Shown here one piece after another: positions 48,691 through 56,995 of a stretch of 64,000 bases of DNA (position 1 is the first letter of the stretch; each line of letters starts with the position of its first letter). The position numbers were made by a program, and so were the translations under genes. The stretch spans positions 3,490,303-3,554,302 of the forward strand of contig NZ_JWJG01000028.1 in NCBI RefSeq assembly GCF_000818395.1, given 5' to 3'. The notes under the pieces were generated by a model that worked only from the letters and a program-made list of their open reading frames with translations, was not told the DNA's origin and ran no database searches. The DNA comes from Noviherbaspirillum autotrophicum. GTDB taxonomy: Bacteria > Pseudomonadota > Gammaproteobacteria > Burkholderiales > Burkholderiaceae_D.

Positions 48691-49701
48691 TTACTGCTGT
48701 GCCGAAAACGTGCCGTTTAGCAGAACATCGACCACCTGTGCGTGCTGGGAAAACTGCTCCGGTGCTAAGTGAGCATACCGCCTCACCATGTCAGCCGACT
48801 CCCAAGCGCCCATTTCCTGAATTACATTCAACGGCACTCCTTGTTGAGTCAACCAACTCGCCCAGGTATGCCGCAAATCGTGCCAGCGGAAATTCTCGAT
48901 CCCGGCGCGCTGCAATGCTTTGCGCCAAGCTTTGGTGTTGACTTCGACTACAGGCTTGCCCTTGAAGGTAAATACAACCTTTGGGTGTTTGCCTATTTGC
49001 TTGGTCAACATCTCCACGGCAGTTGCGTTCAACGTAACGTGAATCGGCTTTCCTGCTTTAGCCTGGTCCCCGTGAATCCACGCAACTCGACGCGCGATAT
49101 CCACTTGCGACCATTCCAGCCCGGTTACATTGGCCTGCCTCAATCCGGTTGCAAGTGAGAACCGCACCATGTCTGCCAAGTGCTCCGGCAGCTCACGGAG
49201 GAGGGCATTCGCTTGCTCCGGTGTCAAGTACCGCACCCGACGCTTTGCCTCTCGATACAGCTTGATGACTGGAGGCCTATCGATCCACTCCCAGTCAAGG
49301 GCTGCTTTGCGCAGAATGGCGCGAATCAGAGCCAATAAACGATTTGCCGTTGCCGGGCTCGTTTCCTTCAGCTTCAACTCGCCCACTTTTGCGATGACGT
49401 CCCGAGTCAAGTCGTCGATGAATTTACCCTTGAAGAACTGTTGGAGCCAGCGGATTTTCGCCACATCTTCGAGATGTGACTTCTTGTGCTGGCTTTCCAT
49501 CAGCCATCGGTAGGCAGCTTCATCCCAGGTGCGTTTTGGCCTTTCACCCAGTTTCGCGATGCGCCACGATTCGGCTTTCAGCTTATCGTGGAGCTCTTGA
49601 GCCTGGGTTTTGTCTTCAGTTTCAGCAGAGCGTCTAATGCGCTCGCCGCCTGGTGTGGTGAAATCAATCCACCACGTTTTACCGCGTTTGAAGAGTGACA
49701 T
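48691..49701 (-). CDS. Tyrosine-type site-specific integrase
   Basis: 336 residues. The catalytic set is complete: Arg188 (ATGLRQ), HDLRH with His274 and Arg277, Trp300 in the His/Trp position and Tyr309 (RRYAHL). A SAM-like N-terminal DNA-binding region (about 55-145) precedes it. AAGGAGAA stands 8 bp before the ATG at 49701. The gene ends 41 bp from the tRNA-Pro 3' end, the usual place for an integrase of a tRNA-integrating element. Its start is overlapped by the upstream HTH gene by 124 bp. Confidence 0.95.
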   Translation of the reverse strand: MSLFKRGKTWWIDFTTPGGERIRRSAETEDKTQAQELHDKLKAESWRIAKLGERPKRTWDEAAYRWLMESQHKKSHLEDVAKIRWLQQFFKGKFIDDLTRDVIAKVGELKLKETSPATANRLLALIRAILRKAALDWEWIDRPPVIKLYREAKRRVRYLTPEQANALLRELPEHLADMVRFSLATGLRQANVTGLEWSQVDIARRVAWIHGDQAKAGKPIHVTLNATAVEMLTKQIGKHPKVVFTFKGKPVVEVNTKAWRKALQRAGIENFRWHDLRHTWASWLTQQGVPLNVIQEMGAWESADMVRRYAHLAPEQFSQHAQVVDVLLNGTFSAQQ

Positions 49702-49907
49702 AAATAATTCTCCTTATGCCCCACTTGCAACGCTTGCCGAGGCTGAGCATATAACGAACGCATGTATGCAGCAAGATCATCCTCGATGAAGCCCCAGCGC
49801 TTGCCGAGCTTTGCACCTGGGATTATCCCGGCCCTTGCCCGGCGGCGTACCTCCTCGTGATGAAGTTTTAAGAAGTCAGCCGCCTCCCGGAGATCAAGCG
49901 TCCTCAT
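49578..49907 (-). CDS. Excisionase-like helix-turn-helix protein
   Basis: 109 residues from the ATG at 49907, behind a near-perfect AGGAGGAAC ribosome-binding site. Residues 1-55 (LREAADFLKLHHEEVRRRARAGIIPGAKLGKRWGF) fit a MerR/excisionase-type winged HTH. The last 40 residues lie out of frame over the integrase N-terminus, which is unusual and may be a real but dispensable tail. It starts within the end of rep (14-bp overlap). Role by context: directionality factor or regulator. Confidence 0.75.
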   Translation of the reverse strand: MRTLDLREAADFLKLHHEEVRRRARAGIIPGAKLGKRWGFIEDDLAAYMRSLYAQPRQALQVGHKENYLCHSSNAVKRGGLISPHQAASALDALLKLKTKPRLKSSTIS

Positions 49908-51033
49908 TTGTTCCTCCTGCCGTTCGCGGATTTGCAAGCTGGTCTTGATATGGAATCAAACGCTTCGGAATTCCTTTCCTTCGCAGCAGTTGCACCACTT
50001 TTCGCGCATCACCCTGATGCACCTTCATCAGCACGTTGATTGCTTTCCCCGATAATCGGCTGGCATTCGCCGTCATGCGGTCAAGGGACATGGCAGTAGC
50101 TTTTTGCATCGTTCTGAGCTTGACTTGTTCGACCGCTAGGAAGCCTAGGCATGGATAGGCACCAGCCAGGTACTGGCCGGGGCGGGTGAGCATGTCCCAG
50201 GGTAGATGTCGGTTCTTATTACGTAGCTCAAGCTCCACGCGGAACCAGTCGCTAGCTGAGTCCCCAAGTTGCTTGCCCTTTTCGTAGCAGCGGAGCATCT
50301 TATTCCCGCGAGTGCCGATGTAGATTGTTCGCCCATCGGTCAGGTCGTGCCAGTCGCCAGCCAGCTTTACCTTGGCATCACGCCCGCCACAATTGAAGCC
50401 TCGTTGCTCATGCCAGGCGAGCACCTGCTGCACGTTGCATTGCGCCCCATCGAGATCGTCGTGTGCAAGGTCGATGCGGGTAATCCATGCGTTTTGTGCC
50501 GCCCCCCAGGCCTGCACCTTCGCCCAGTCAGCGATTCTTGCGCATCCGGTGCCGTTAATTTCAACGTGAACGGTTCCACGCTGTGCTTTGCCTCCCCACG
50601 CGACGATTCCAAAATCCCCGAGCTTTGCACATTGCGTATAGCCGTTCCAGCCAGATTTTTTTATCTCGGATACGGGCAGTCGAAAGACAGACACGAGCTC
50701 CTTGAATAACCAGCTTCGGACTCGTTCCTCTGCCAACGACAAGGTAAAGCCGAGCCAATCCACATGCGCGACGGAGGAGCAACTCGTATTGGACGGGATA
50801 GGGTGAAAAACAACTGTACCTTGCCCATTTCGGCCTGCCCTTAGCGTGACTGTTTCCGTATCCCTAGCAGGGAACGAATATCTTTCAACTGCGGGGTGGG
50901 GCTCCTGATTGGCCCTTTTATCCCGTATTACTAAACGGGATGCGTTCGCGACCGACCGTTGCCCGTCCTGCGGATCGAGCAAGCTGCCGTTCGCGCACGC
51001 GTTGTCTTTACTGATTTTGTATTGAGTATGCAT
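49894..51033 (-). CDS. Replication initiation protein (Rep_trans/RstA-like)
   Basis: 379 residues from the ATG at 51033 (GGAG 6 bp upstream; an ATG at 51066 is an alternative). The central region (about 85-330: VDWLGFTL, RIDLAHDDLDG, IYIGTRGN, RCYEKGKQLG, RVELELRNKNR) matches the replication initiation factor family used by filamentous phages (RstA type) and small rolling-circle plasmids. A nicking Tyr is expected near the IYIGTR/CYEKG blocks. It suggests the element can replicate by rolling circle after excision. Confidence 0.82.
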   Translation of the reverse strand: MHTQYKISKDNACANGSLLDPQDGQRSVANASRLVIRDKRANQEPHPAVERYSFPARDTETVTLRAGRNGQGTVVFHPIPSNTSCSSVAHVDWLGFTLSLAEERVRSWLFKELVSVFRLPVSEIKKSGWNGYTQCAKLGDFGIVAWGGKAQRGTVHVEINGTGCARIADWAKVQAWGAAQNAWITRIDLAHDDLDGAQCNVQQVLAWHEQRGFNCGGRDAKVKLAGDWHDLTDGRTIYIGTRGNKMLRCYEKGKQLGDSASDWFRVELELRNKNRHLPWDMLTRPGQYLAGAYPCLGFLAVEQVKLRTMQKATAMSLDRMTANASRLSGKAINVLMKVHQGDARKVVQLLRRKGIPKRLIPYQDQLANPRTAGGTNEDA

Positions 51034-51057
51034 GATGACTCCATTCGCGTTATGCAA

Positions 51058-51099
51058 TGGGGTCATTAATCTTTAAATGGAGGGAAGACCATGACCCCA
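51058..51099. repeat. Inverted repeat at the rep start
   Basis: 9-bp perfect arms TGGGGTCAT (51058-51066) and ATGACCCCA (51091-51099), 24-bp spacer. It overlaps the alternative upstream rep start and may be a Rep or repressor site. Confidence 0.55.
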
Positions 51100-51258
51100 C
51101 CGCCGGTTATTTAAAACGACGATGAAGTCATAGGGGGCTTAAAGATGGTGCGGATGGCGACCCCTTGGAGTACAGCATTAATGAGGGCCTTGCCTCTGCC
51201 GAGATTCTCTCAAGCGCCAAAAAATCCGTCTTGGAATGGGAAGCTTCCTTACCTATGA

Positions 51259-51278
51259 CGTTCGTATGCTAACGAACG
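51259..51278. promoter_or_regulatory. Operator-like palindrome
   Basis: Arms CGTTCGT and ACGAACG with a 6-bp spacer, perfect. Typical size for a repressor site controlling a divergent region. Confidence 0.5.
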
Positions 51279-51332
51279 ATGTACTTTGCTGCAAGGGGGG
51301 GAAAGTGCTTGTATGGAAAATACTTGACGTCC

Positions 51333-51403
51333 GTAAGTTACCCACAGGCCCACCCGCCCATGCTCTGTTTAGGGAGCGGCGGGTGGGCCTGTGGGTAACT
51401 TAC
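51333..51403. repeat. 26-bp perfect inverted repeat, candidate replication hairpin
   Basis: Left arm 51333-51358 starts GTAAGTTACC; right arm 51378-51403 ends GGTAACTTAC. All 26 positions pair. The 19-nt loop can form a further 4-bp stem (GCTC/GAGC). No T-run follows, so it is unlike a terminator. A single-strand hairpin used as replication origin, nick site or packaging signal is a good fit beside a Rep gene. Confidence 0.8.
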
Positions 51404-51559
51404 TGTGTTAGAGATGTATCGAAGGAGGTCAATATGAATAAGTTACTTATGGTAAATTTTCAGTTGTTTGACCTATAGGAACTTGAGCCCATGCATTCTT
51501 CGCCAAGTTTTCTTTAATCTGCTGAGAACATTTACTTAAAAGAAAGATGGCTTGGGAGC

Positions 51560-53338
51560 ATGATGGACGAAGGTAAACTAATTGCTGATTTCTTAACTGC
51601 AAACGCAGAGAAAATCTGGGCACTTGGAAAACAAGCCTATGGAAAGGCTGACGCGTTAATACAAGTAAAGCTAAAGACTGCCTACAGGAGTTATCTTTCT
51701 AATACAAGGGAAAAATATTCTAAGGCCAAGTCGTTTTTTATCCGTAATGAACCGGTCGATTTGTATAGCTACTACGTGCCAACAGGAATCGAATGTGGTG
51801 CTAAGGAAATCGAACAGCCCAATTTTAATGAGTGTATTGCCTATTCCAACCGCATTGTCCTCACAGGTTCTGGCGGAAGTGGTAAGTCGGTTCTAATGAA
51901 ACACCTATTTTTGGATTGCATAAATAGCAAGGAATATGCGCCAGTAATGGTGGAATTAAGAGACTTAAATTCCGAAGATCAGCCACTACAAGACTTTATT
52001 GAGCATTTGCTCGACACTTTAGGATTTAAGACGTCCGAAGACTACATAAAACGAGCGAAACAAGCCGGGCATTTTTGTTTCTTTTTTGATGGTTTTGATG
52101 AGGTCAATCCTGAACTTCGCTCAAAGCTAATAAAGCAAATTAAATCTTTATCTAAAAGTTTTCCGAAGTGCCCGATTTTTTTATCTTCTAGGCCGGACGA
52201 CGTATTTAATGGTATAGAAGATTTTTCAGTGTTTCGAATGCTGCCTCTTGACTTACGAGCTGCTCTAAGTCTTGTTGAAAAATTGCCGTTTGATAAGGAT
52301 ATTAAAGAGAAATTCAGTGCGGCCTTAGAGAACAGCCTTTTTGAGAAGCATGAATCATTTTTGTCGAATCCATTATTGCTCTCGATCATGCTACTCACCT
52401 ATGGTGAAAACGCAGAGATTCCCTCAAAGCTCAGTATTTTCTATAACCAAGCATATGAAGCGTTATTCCAACGACATGATGCTAACAAAGGGGGATATAG
52501 TCGTAAAAGATTAACAAGTCTAGATATACAAGATTTTTCTCATGTTTTCTCTCTTTTTGCCTTGCAAACTTATGAGAAGAGGCTATTCAAAATGCCTCGA
52601 ATGCAATGCCTTGGTTTTATTGAAAAAAGTAGAGATAGCCTAAGGCAGAAGTTTAATGCGGACGACTATCTTTCTGATTTGCTCAGTGCAGCATGTCTAC
52701 TATCAGAGGATGGCCTTGAAATTGCATTTTCTCACCGTTCATTTCAGGAATACTTTGTCGCCTTACATATAGCTCAGGCGTCTCCCGAGATTCAGACAAA
52801 GCTAATTGAGCGATATTGGCAGAATATGCGGTATGACAATGTTATGGATTTGCTATTGGAGCTTAATCCTGACTTGGTTGAGAGAACATTGTTAATTCCT
52901 CAACTTGAAAAAATATTCTCTGATTTGGGTGTGAGTCATAGTGTCGGTATGACGCATACTGCGAAGTATTTAAAGACATTTTATTCTTCAATAAATGTAG
53001 ATGCCGATGGCATTAGTGCGACATGTGCAAGCTCCAAAGCAGACGGATCCTCGGTGCTACACATGGCAGTTAGGCATTGCGGGACATACACCTTTCCTAT
53101 CGGCACTCAATATGACGTTGTCCACGCGCAGCTATATCGGCAGTTTGGGAGCGGAAATCAGCGCTCCGAATATCCTACTAAATCGATTACTCATAGATCG
53201 CCTATATTTTTAGCAGTGTCTGCGACGCATGGAATTTTCTCCAGGGAATATCTGGCTGCGGCCCACCTAGCATTAAAAAATCTTAAATTGAAACATGAAA
53301 ACACCGTACATAATCTGGATGTTCTATTAGGAATATAG
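51560..53338 (+). CDS. NACHT-domain NTPase, probable anti-phage STAND protein
   Basis: 592 residues. Walker A GSGGSGKS at 103-110, Walker B FFFDGFDE at 174-181, the FLSSRPDD arginine region at 207-214 and the winged-helix HRSFQEYFVA at 392-401 form a clear NACHT ATPase. Residues 1-95 are helical with no recognised effector fold, and the C-terminal 120 residues (about 470-592) are not leucine-rich repeats; this layout recalls bacterial NACHT proteins with a short C-terminal sensor such as bNACHT01. Bacterial NACHT proteins of this kind protect against phages. AT-rich DNA unlike its neighbours supports recent transfer. The start may be either of two adjacent ATGs (51560 or 51563); the second is better spaced from GGGAG. 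Confidence 0.88.
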   Translation: MMDEGKLIADFLTANAEKIWALGKQAYGKADALIQVKLKTAYRSYLSNTREKYSKAKSFFIRNEPVDLYSYYVPTGIECGAKEIEQPNFNECIAYSNRIVLTGSGGSGKSVLMKHLFLDCINSKEYAPVMVELRDLNSEDQPLQDFIEHLLDTLGFKTSEDYIKRAKQAGHFCFFFDGFDEVNPELRSKLIKQIKSLSKSFPKCPIFLSSRPDDVFNGIEDFSVFRMLPLDLRAALSLVEKLPFDKDIKEKFSAALENSLFEKHESFLSNPLLLSIMLLTYGENAEIPSKLSIFYNQAYEALFQRHDANKGGYSRKRLTSLDIQDFSHVFSLFALQTYEKRLFKMPRMQCLGFIEKSRDSLRQKFNADDYLSDLLSAACLLSEDGLEIAFSHRSFQEYFVALHIAQASPEIQTKLIERYWQNMRYDNVMDLLLELNPDLVERTLLIPQLEKIFSDLGVSHSVGMTHTAKYLKTFYSSINVDADGISATCASSKADGSSVLHMAVRHCGTYTFPIGTQYDVVHAQLYRQFGSGNQRSEYPTKSITHRSPIFLAVSATHGIFSREYLAAAHLALKNLKLKHENTVHNLDVLLGI

Positions 53339-53524
53339 TTGAAGAAGACACAACTGAGGTGGTGAGATTCTTTTGTCGATGATCGATGTTATGCGTCAGT
53401 GTGTCAAATTTGTGCCATAACATCAGTTAACTAAGTACTGTGCAACCTATGGTTATGCTGCACCTTGGGATGGCAAGCATTGTAAGTGGCTGGTTAGAAA
53501 AGCTATTAGGATTGAAATAGAGGT

Positions 53525-53571
53525 TTTGGGATCAGGTGGTCGGACGTTCGAATCGTCTCGCCCCGACCAGG
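53525..53571 (+). repeat. Right attachment site (attR)
   Basis: Perfect copy of 48605-48651: the 3' part of tRNA-Pro. Preceded by AT-rich element DNA and followed by core DNA. Confidence 0.9.
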
Positions 53572-53748
53572 ATTTGCCGCAATATGCGGCGCCTAGCAGT
53601 TCATCCCTCCTCGCATTTTTTCCTATCCCTAGTTTTTCCTGATTGCGTCGGTTTTTGTGCGAATGTCAAGGCCGTAACCTTGGCTTGGCTCTCGCCACAA
53701 CAGTCTTTTTGAAAAGACGGCCGATCGTTTGATTTGGCTCAGTACGAC

Positions 53749-53770
53749 TGAGATAATCAGACTTATCTCA
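53749..53770. promoter_or_regulatory. Palindrome upstream of the globin-coupled sensor
   Basis: Arms TGAGATAA and TTATCTCA, 6-bp spacer, perfect 8-bp arms, 74 bp before the ATG. A second 7-bp palindrome (53703-53718) is nearby. Candidate operators. Confidence 0.5.
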
Positions 53771-53844
53771 TCGATGACGGGAATAAACTTGCCGGCTGCT
53801 TATTTGACGCTCGACGTAATTTTCCGGTCTGGCTGGACGCTAGC

Positions 53845-56061
53845 ATGATAAAACTGGACGAGCTGGTCGAAGCCATTTCACGCGAGATTGGACTGGATCA
53901 GGATGACATCGCCCAGCGCAAGTCCATCCTTGAAATCAGCGAGAGCGATTTGATGTGCTTGCGCCATGTACATGCGCGGCTCGCTCGTCATCAGGGCGAA
54001 CTCGTAGGCGCCATTCACGCATATTTGGAAAAATTACCGGTTTTAGGCAACTTGATCGGTGACGCTACAACTGCGGAACGCCTGAAACACGCACAATCCG
54101 AATACTTTATACGACTTTCTGCCGGCGAATACGATCTTGGGTATTTCAAGCATCGCCTGCGCGTGGGTGCGGTCCACCAACATATTGGCTTGGAGCCGAA
54201 ATGGTATGTCGGGGCCTATCGAAAATACCTGTCCGAACTGACGCCGCTCCTGCTCGAACTGATGCAGGACGAACCAGATCAGTTTTGGCCGACTTACAAC
54301 GCGTTGTTGAAAGTGGTTTGCCTGGACATCGTGTTGGCCCTCGACACTTACTTCCAGATTGATCGCCAGGCAATTCTGAGCGCCAAGCAATATACGGAAG
54401 AAATCATCAGATCCATGCCCTCGGGCCTGATGGTGCTCGATGCGCAATTCCGCATCCGTTCTGTCAATCGTGTGATGAGCCAAATGTTCGGCATCGAAGG
54501 GCTCGACCAGATCGCAGGCGCGGACGTGCGCGAGGTGATACCGAACGCGCAACTGGGCGACTGCATCAGAGAGGTATCGGCCAACGGAGGGGAGCACACC
54601 CTGCTGGTTGCCATTCCCGGCGCCTCCGACGTCAGGCATGTGGAATTTAAGATCTCGGCGGCGTTGCTGGGGCAGGAAAGCATCCTGCTTTTGATGGCCC
54701 AGGACGTCACGGAACGCGTTCGTTCACAGGAAGAGATGCGGCGCTTTCGCATGGCGCTCGACAGTTCCATCGACGCGGTCTACCTGATCGACCGTGCGCA
54801 GATGCGCTTTATCGACGTCAATGAAACCGCGTGCGTCGCGCTCGGATACACGCATCAGGAATTGCTGTCGCTCGGTCCGCAACATCTTGAGCCGGGTGAG
54901 GGCGAGATGGAGCGCCTTATTCGATGCTTGGACGATGTCGTTCAAAGCGAAAGCAAGACCGGCATGATTCGCACCGCGTATCAGCGCAAGGATGGTTCGC
55001 GCCAGCCGGTCGAAGTGTATCTGCGCTCGATCGAGTCGGAAGGGGGCCAGTTGCTGCTTGCCGTGGCGCGCGATATGACCCAACGGCTGCAGGCAGAGGC
55101 GGTGCTGCGCGAAAGCGAGGAACGCTTCCGGGTCGCTTTTAACCAGGCTGCCGTAGGGCTGGCGCACGTGGGGACGGATGGCCGCTGGCTGATGGTCAAT
55201 CGCAAGCTGTGTCAAATAGTCGGCTACACGCAGCAGGAATTGCTGGGCATGAGCTTTCGGGATATTACCCACCCGGATGACCGGATCGTCGACCGGGAGC
55301 TGGCGCGCAGCATGTTCAGGCGCGAGCTGGATGAAAAGACGCGTGAAAAGCGGTATCGCCACAAGAATGGTTACTACATCTGGGTTAACGTGACCAGTTC
55401 CACTGTGCGCGACGAGGATGGCAACCCGAAGTATTTCAGTACCGTAGTCGAGGATATATCCAGGCGCAAGCAGATCGAAGAAGAATTGCTGCATCTGGCC
55501 AATCACGACGCACTGACTCATCTGCCGAATCGTTCCCTGTTGCTGGATCGCCTGTCGCAGGCACTGGTATATGCGAACCGGTCGGACGGCCAGGTTGCAG
55601 TGCTGGTGATTGACTTGGATCGGTTCAAGAACATCAATGATAGCTTGGGCCACGATGTCGGCGATCGTATCATCATAGAAGTGGGCCGCCGCTTGTTGGC
55701 CTGTGCACACGAGGGAGACACCATCGCCCGCGTCGGCGGCGACGAATTCGTGGTGCTGCGACCGGATGTGCAGCGCGAAGAAACGGCGGCGATTCTGGCT
55801 CGGGAGATACTGGAAGCGCTGGCATGTCCGATGACGATTGCCGGGCACGAGTTCTATCCTACCGCCAGTATCGGTATCGGGATGTACCCGAAGGATGGGC
55901 AGGACGGGCAGGCATTGCTGAAGAACGCGGATACCGCGATGTATCGCGCCAAGGATGCAGGGCGCAATAACTTCCAGTTCTATGCGCATGAGATGAATTC
56001 CCGGGCGCTGGATCGTCTGAAGCTGGAGAGCGGCTTGCGGCGCGCCCTGGAGCGCAAGTAA
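53845..56061 (+). CDS. Globin-coupled PAS-GGDEF sensor, separated from its EAL half by a stop codon
   Basis: 738 residues. Residues 1-170 fit a protoglobin heme domain: the GAVHQHIGLEPKWYVGAY block has a proximal His at 111, the globin-coupled sensor signature. Three PAS domains follow (about 180-290, 300-410, 425-540), then GGDEF with an intact GGDEF at 631-635. It should sense oxygen, NO or CO and make cyclic-di-GMP. The reading frame ends with TAA at 56059-56061 exactly where the linker to the EAL domain should run (RRALERK then FVLHYQPQ). A single base change would restore one 989-residue protein. Confidence 0.88.
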   Translation: MIKLDELVEAISREIGLDQDDIAQRKSILEISESDLMCLRHVHARLARHQGELVGAIHAYLEKLPVLGNLIGDATTAERLKHAQSEYFIRLSAGEYDLGYFKHRLRVGAVHQHIGLEPKWYVGAYRKYLSELTPLLLELMQDEPDQFWPTYNALLKVVCLDIVLALDTYFQIDRQAILSAKQYTEEIIRSMPSGLMVLDAQFRIRSVNRVMSQMFGIEGLDQIAGADVREVIPNAQLGDCIREVSANGGEHTLLVAIPGASDVRHVEFKISAALLGQESILLLMAQDVTERVRSQEEMRRFRMALDSSIDAVYLIDRAQMRFIDVNETACVALGYTHQELLSLGPQHLEPGEGEMERLIRCLDDVVQSESKTGMIRTAYQRKDGSRQPVEVYLRSIESEGGQLLLAVARDMTQRLQAEAVLRESEERFRVAFNQAAVGLAHVGTDGRWLMVNRKLCQIVGYTQQELLGMSFRDITHPDDRIVDRELARSMFRRELDEKTREKRYRHKNGYYIWVNVTSSTVRDEDGNPKYFSTVVEDISRRKQIEEELLHLANHDALTHLPNRSLLLDRLSQALVYANRSDGQVAVLVIDLDRFKNINDSLGHDVGDRIIIEVGRRLLACAHEGDTIARVGGDEFVVLRPDVQREETAAILAREILEALACPMTIAGHEFYPTASIGIGMYPKDGQDGQALLKNADTAMYRAKDAGRNNFQFYAHEMNSRALDRLKLESGLRRALERK

Positions 56062-56064
56062 TTC

Positions 56065-56814
56065 GTGCTGCACTACCAGCCGCAGATGGATCTCGCCAGC
56101 GGCGCGCTCGTCGGCCTCGAGGCATTGCTGCGCTGGCAGCCGCCGGGCCAGGCAATGATATATCCGGGAGACTTCATACCGATCGCCGAGGAGACTGGAT
56201 TGATCGTGCCGATCGGTGAATGGGTCTTGCGCAGCGCTTGCGCGCAGCAGAAAAAATGGCAGGATGCGGGCATGTTTGCCGGCGTCAGGATGGCGGTCAA
56301 TCTCTCGACGCGCCAGTTCGGACAACAGGATATTGTTAGTACCGTATTGAATGCGCTGGCGGAGTCCGGGTGCAGTCCGTCCTGGCTGGAGCTGGAAATC
56401 ACGGAGAGCGTGATCATGGATAATCCGCAGGCTGCGACTGAAACGCTGCAGCGGCTAAGCGATATGGGCGTGCATTTGTCGATCGACGACTTCGGCACCG
56501 GCTATTCGAGCCTGAGCTATTTGAAACGCTTTCCGATCGATGCGCTGAAAATCGACAGGTCCTTCGTCAGGGATATTACGGTCGATGCGGACGATGCGGC
56601 AATTGCACAGGCGGTCATTGCACTCGCTCATAGCCTGAAGCTGAAAGTCATTGCCGAAGGCGTGGAAACCGCCGAACAACTCGCATTTTTGCGGAAACAG
56701 GGATGCGATCAGATCCAGGGATATTACGTCAGTCAGCCGTTGGCAATCGACAAGTTGGAGCAACTGATGTCGGACAATAAACTGCGACTGGCCGTTGAAA
56801 CACCGGGCCATTAG
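56065..56814 (+). CDS. EAL phosphodiesterase domain, downstream half of the split sensor
   Basis: 249 residues in the same frame as the preceding gene, beginning at GTG 56065, just past the TAA. The EAL core is complete: LEALLRW, ITESVIMDN, DDFGTGYSSLSYLKRFPID, KVIAEGVE, and a C-terminal GYYVSQPL. It could be translated by re-initiation after the stop, or not at all. Treat this as a fragment of a single ancestral GGDEF-EAL gene rather than an independent gene. Confidence 0.75.
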   Translation: MLHYQPQMDLASGALVGLEALLRWQPPGQAMIYPGDFIPIAEETGLIVPIGEWVLRSACAQQKKWQDAGMFAGVRMAVNLSTRQFGQQDIVSTVLNALAESGCSPSWLELEITESVIMDNPQAATETLQRLSDMGVHLSIDDFGTGYSSLSYLKRFPIDALKIDRSFVRDITVDADDAAIAQAVIALAHSLKLKVIAEGVETAEQLAFLRKQGCDQIQGYYVSQPLAIDKLEQLMSDNKLRLAVETPGH

Positions 56815-56918
56815 ATGTAATATCCGCAAGCTCTGCAGCAATGGCCTTCCAGATCGCCAGTCACATACCTTATTGTGCATGATTGCAATTCGGTATTATA
56901 TTTCGGTAATTCATCCTT

Positions 56919-56995
56919 CCGTCCTTAGCTCAGTTGGATAGAGCAACGGCCTTCTAAGCCGTAGGTCACACGTTCGAATCGTGTAGGACGGGCCA
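56919..56995 (+). tRNA. tRNA-Arg (anticodon TCT)
   Basis: 77 nt with encoded CCA. Acceptor CCGTCCT/AGGACGG, D-arm GCTC..GAGC, anticodon stem ACGGC/GCCGT enclosing CTTCTAA (TCT), T-arm ACACG/CGTGT. Reads AGA codons. Confidence 0.94.

Larger units (their letters stand above)
51067..51559. other. Repeat-rich intergenic region of the element
   Basis: 493 bp between rep and the divergent NACHT gene. It holds the rep-proximal inverted repeat (with part in 51058-51066), a 7-bp palindrome at 51259-51278 and the 26-bp perfect inverted repeat at 51333-51403. It probably carries the origin and both promoters. I call no gene in it. Confidence 0.6.
48605..53571. mobile_element. tRNA-Pro-integrated satellite-like element carrying a NACHT gene
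   Basis: About 4.92 kb unit bounded by 47-bp direct repeats. It contains, on the minus strand, rep, an excisionase-like HTH gene and a tyrosine recombinase, overlapping in one operon that runs toward the tRNA. On the plus strand beyond a repeat-rich intergenic region is one NACHT NTPase gene whose DNA is visibly more AT-rich than the surroundings. No capsid, conjugation or packaging gene is seen, so transfer must depend on a helper. Boundaries come from the repeats and the recombinase position next to the tRNA. Confidence 0.88.
53339..53844. other. Intergenic region holding the right island end
   Basis: 506 bp with the right attachment repeat (53525-53571) and two palindromes upstream of the globin-coupled sensor gene. 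53339-53524 shows nothing further. Confidence 0.6.

Noticed and set aside
51236-51478. 80-codon frame in the element control region
   Set aside because: It spans the 26-bp inverted repeat, so it is non-coding hairpin DNA, and its product has no family-like composition.
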